Of a stretch of DNA of 26,081 nucleotides, positions 23,393 to 26,081 are shown piece by piece. A model generated the notes under the pieces. The model did not search any database. It was not told where the DNA came from and saw only the letters and a program-made list of their open reading frames with translations. Numbering within the stretch: position 1 is the first letter of the stretch; the number at the start of each line of letters is the position of its first letter. This stretch comes from JAGOEF01 sp964511665 (GTDB taxonomy: Bacteria; Bacteroidota; Bacteroidia; Bacteroidales; ML635J-15). A program made the position numbers and the translations under genes. The DNA is taken from the NCBI GenBank assembly GCA_964511665.1, contig CAZEHA010000048.1, forward strand, positions 1 to 26,081, in the 5' to 3' direction.

Positions 23393-26026
23393 ATGAAAAA
23401 ACTAACTACCCTTCTTATTTCGCTGATATTCATTGGGGTTACATTCTCTCAGGAGTTAAAGCCTGACCGCAGGTTTGTTAACATGTTTTACGACTCCGAG
23501 GCCTATATGTACGAGGGCAATTTTGATGAGGCATTACAGCTTTTGTTAAAACTACACGACATGGATCCCGATAATGCCAATATCCAATATAAAATTGGGT
23601 ATTGTTACCTGAATACTCGTATCAATAAGAAATATGCCCTCGAGTTTCTTGAGTATGGTGCCGAGTATATCAACACAGCCTATAAGCCCGATAATCACAA
23701 AGAAAGGAAAGCCCCGCTCGAAAGTTTATTATATCTGGGTCAGGCCTATCGATATAACTACCAATTCGAGAAATCGCTTGAAGTACTCAATGAATTGTTG
23801 ACACGCTTGTCGCCCAAAAACAAATCGGATCTGCCGTTAATTGCATTTGCCGAAAGAGAAATTGAGGTAACCGAGAATGCTATATATTTTGTAGCCAACC
23901 CTGTTGATGCGCAGGTGCGAAACCTGGGAAGCGCTGTTAATACCGAGTTTTGCGATCACTCTCCGGTAATCGATATGAATGAAGAGTTTCTGATATTCAC
24001 TTCGAAACAACCCCGCGTTGGAGAAAGCTTGGTAAATCAGGATGAAGATATTTTTGTTTCGAGAAATCGTAACTTTGTCTGGACTGATGCAAAACGCTTA
24101 GACGATAATATCAATACCGATAAAAACGAAGCTTCTATCGGATTATCTGCCGATGCAAAAACCATGTTTATTTTCCGTAGCGAAGGTCCCAATTATGGAA
24201 ATGTAATGGTAGCTCATACCAATAACTATACAACATGGAGCGATCCGGTGAATTTAAGTGCCGATATTAACTCAAAATTTCGCGAAACCCATGCTTGTCT
24301 TTCTCCCGACGGAAATAAACTTTTCTTTACCAGCAATCGTGAAGGCGGTGTTGGAGGGCGCGATATTTATGTGATGAATCTTATGCCCGATGGCAACTGG
24401 AGTGAACCTAAATGCCTGGGGACAAACATCAATACAATTTACGACGAAGAAACCCCGTTTATGCACCCCGATGGCGTTACTTTGTTTTTTAGCTCAAAAG
24501 GGCACAATTCAATGGGAGGTTACGATGTGTTTTATGTTACAATGATTGGTGATGATGAATTTACTGAACCTAAAAATCTCGGTTATCCGATAAATACTCC
24601 CGACGACGAAGTATCGTATGTGCTGAATATGGATGGCAGAAGAGCCTATATGGCCTCGGCAAAAGATGGTGGTATGGGCGATCTGGATATATACGAGATT
24701 GTGCAGAGTGGTGTGTATATCAACACCTTGGCAGTATTCAACGGATCGGTTACCGATGTCAATAATCAAATACCAAAAGACTTGCGGATAACTGTACGCG
24801 ACAAAAGTGACGACAAAACAGTGGGAGTATATCGTCCAGGCTCACAAGGCTATTACCTCATACTGCAACCCGGTGTTGATTATTTTGTTGAGTTCGAAGC
24901 CGACGGATATCTGTTGGCTGTAAAAGAAGTTTCTCCTCAACGCGAAGATGTAATCGCATTCACCAAACAATATGTGCCCATTGTTCTCGATCCGGTGGTG
25001 ATGATGGCTTACAAGTATCAGAACTATGTGTTTTTCGCCAAAGATGACGAACACTACACCGAACAGTCGGTACCGGCTCTCGAAGATGTTGTCACAAAAC
25101 GTAACGAAAGCGATAAACTGATTGTAAATATTAATTACACACCCGGCAAAGAAAAGGAAATAATTACCCAGCAGAGGGGTGAAAATATTATAGAGTATTT
25201 GGTTGCTAATGGTATCGAGAAAAATAATATCTATTTGAATGGTAATTTTCCGGCCGGTTATCGCGATATATATTGTCTCGATATGAGAGAGTTTACAGAA
25301 CTTGCCGACGTAAGCAATTTGCCCATCGATCCGGTTAATGTAGGATCAAAACATGGAGATACCATTTACATTGAACATGTGTTTTTTGCATTCGACCGAT
25401 ACGACATACAGGCCGAGTATTTGGATAATTTGAATCTGTTGGCCGATTACATGAAGAATAACCCTGCCTCTAGAATCGAAATTGGTGGTCACACCGACTG
25501 GTATGGTTCCAACGAGTATAACTATTTGTTGTCGTATCATCGATCGAAGGCGGTGAAGGATTATTTGGTAGCTAAAGGAGCCAATCCCGAAAATATCATT
25601 ACCACCAAATATGGCGAGGACAATCCAATTGCACAGAATGCTTTTACCGATGGAAGCGACGATCCTGTTGGCCGCCAATATAATCGTCGTGCCGAATTTA
25701 AAATCCTTGCTCAGGGTAATGAAACTTTCGTGAAGGTTCGTCCTATAATAGTCGATTCAGGCAGAACAACCGGTGTTAAAACTCCTAAAACAAGTATTGC
25801 CGGTGGTAAATTTACAGTTCAAATCATGGCGCTGCGTACCGAAATATCGGTGAATCACTTTGCCGATTTGGTTGGCGTGAAGCTGCATGTGGGCAGCGAT
25901 GGTTGGTTCAGGTATTATGTAGGTTCTTTCGATACATTTAACGAAGCAAAAGCCTCTCTTGATCAACTTAAAGCTATGGGCTACGATCCTTTTATTCGAA
26001 AATTGAGCTTTTTTGAATCAGAATAG
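23393..26026 (+). CDS. TPR-PD40-OmpA-SPOR envelope protein (PorE-like)
   Basis: A large secreted protein, 877 residues from ATG 23393; the in-frame TTG at 23336 only adds a tail before the signal peptide (about 1-19, TFSQ cleavage). Order of parts: TPR-like helices (about 30-160); a PD40 propeller (about 186-436) with repeated FTS/FSS-type blades such as LFFTSNREGG and RDIY; a beta-sandwich of the carboxypeptidase-regulatory type (about 441-531); a degenerate OmpA-like unit (about 540-625); a full OmpA domain (about 660-772) with GGHTDW (698-703) and NRRAEF; and a C-terminal SPOR domain (about 805-871, KFTVQIMAL ... YYVGSF). The order TPR-propeller-CRD-OmpA is that of PorE of the type IX secretion machinery, but this one lacks a lipobox and has SPOR in addition. 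It likely binds peptidoglycan at two sites. Confidence 0.85.
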   Translation: MKKLTTLLISLIFIGVTFSQELKPDRRFVNMFYDSEAYMYEGNFDEALQLLLKLHDMDPDNANIQYKIGYCYLNTRINKKYALEFLEYGAEYINTAYKPDNHKERKAPLESLLYLGQAYRYNYQFEKSLEVLNELLTRLSPKNKSDLPLIAFAEREIEVTENAIYFVANPVDAQVRNLGSAVNTEFCDHSPVIDMNEEFLIFTSKQPRVGESLVNQDEDIFVSRNRNFVWTDAKRLDDNINTDKNEASIGLSADAKTMFIFRSEGPNYGNVMVAHTNNYTTWSDPVNLSADINSKFRETHACLSPDGNKLFFTSNREGGVGGRDIYVMNLMPDGNWSEPKCLGTNINTIYDEETPFMHPDGVTLFFSSKGHNSMGGYDVFYVTMIGDDEFTEPKNLGYPINTPDDEVSYVLNMDGRRAYMASAKDGGMGDLDIYEIVQSGVYINTLAVFNGSVTDVNNQIPKDLRITVRDKSDDKTVGVYRPGSQGYYLILQPGVDYFVEFEADGYLLAVKEVSPQREDVIAFTKQYVPIVLDPVVMMAYKYQNYVFFAKDDEHYTEQSVPALEDVVTKRNESDKLIVNINYTPGKEKEIITQQRGENIIEYLVANGIEKNNIYLNGNFPAGYRDIYCLDMREFTELADVSNLPIDPVNVGSKHGDTIYIEHVFFAFDRYDIQAEYLDNLNLLADYMKNNPASRIEIGGHTDWYGSNEYNYLLSYHRSKAVKDYLVAKGANPENIITTKYGEDNPIAQNAFTDGSDDPVGRQYNRRAEFKILAQGNETFVKVRPIIVDSGRTTGVKTPKTSIAGGKFTVQIMALRTEISVNHFADLVGVKLHVGSDGWFRYYVGSFDTFNEAKASLDQLKAMGYDPFIRKLSFFESE

Positions 26027-26054
26027 TTAGTCAATCCTTAAATTTATTCTAACC

Positions 26055-26069
26055 TGTTGATAATCAACA
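26055..26069. repeat. Short inverted repeat after the last gene
   Basis: TGTTGA and TCAACA flank TAA, a perfect 6-bp inverted repeat 27 nt after the stop of the OmpA-SPOR gene and 12 nt from the window end. It has no T-run next to it. It could be a small operator of an unseen downstream gene or a weak hairpin; nothing decides between these. Confidence 0.3.
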
Positions 26070-26081
26070 ATTAAATGTTAA

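Noticed and set aside
26055..26069. Rex operator or DnaA box at TGTTGATAATCAACA
   Set aside because: It differs from the Rex consensus TTGTGA-N6-TCACAA in length and bases and from the DnaA box by a mismatch; a single short palindrome at the window edge is not enough.

Overview
The window is a gene-dense, moderately AT-rich stretch of a Bacteroidota chromosome, most likely an anaerobic Bacteroidales-type organism. The evidence is the promoter style (TAnnTTTG -7 boxes, one with a TTTG -33 box exactly 19 nt away), the absence of clear Shine-Dalgarno sites, the coaX / barrel protein / TPR / lptC / CorC cluster, the Bacteroidota-type SurA/PpiD chaperone, and a PorE-like TPR-PD40-OmpA envelope protein. 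No tRNA, rRNA, CRISPR array, insertion sequence or phage gene was seen. No gap between genes exceeds 300 bases.

Region 1 (1-6858, + strand) reads as one tightly packed operon: the C-terminal part of a sensor histidine kinase, the redox repressor Rex, a RibF-like FAD synthetase with a decayed kinase half, UDP-glucose 6-dehydrogenase, a small thioredoxin-fold [2Fe-2S] protein, a sensory-type [FeFe]-hydrogenase carrying a PAS-like domain, and a SpoIIE/PP2C phosphatase whose start overlaps the hydrogenase stop. The hydrogenase keeps the cysteines for the H-cluster but has Ala where the proton-relay Cys should be, plus other changes around the active site. I infer a hydrogen- or redox-sensing device that outputs through protein dephosphorylation. 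This is the most interesting system here.

Region 2 (6876-12667, - strand) holds a photolyase-idi pair (overlapping genes), pruA with a strong Bacteroidota promoter, and the periplasmic folding factor PpiD/SurA. A clean intrinsic terminator separates ppiD from pruA. Two inverted repeats lie between pruA and the photolyase gene.

Region 3 (12792-18183, + strand) is the envelope cluster coaX, outer-membrane barrel protein, TPR protein, lptC, a small membrane protein and a CorC/HlyC-type CBS membrane protein. The genes overlap or abut.

Region 4 (18185-21279, - strand) contains tadA and folK (4-base overlap), a radical SAM/SPASM protein of unknown substrate, and an OmpA-type lipoprotein with a long coiled coil followed by an intrinsic terminator.

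Region 5 (21440-26028, + strand) contains dxs (entry to the MEP isoprenoid pathway, which idi serves further down) and a large TPR / PD40 propeller / OmpA / SPOR envelope protein. That protein seems to carry a second, degenerate OmpA module.

All assignments come from reading motifs by eye. No database search was possible.
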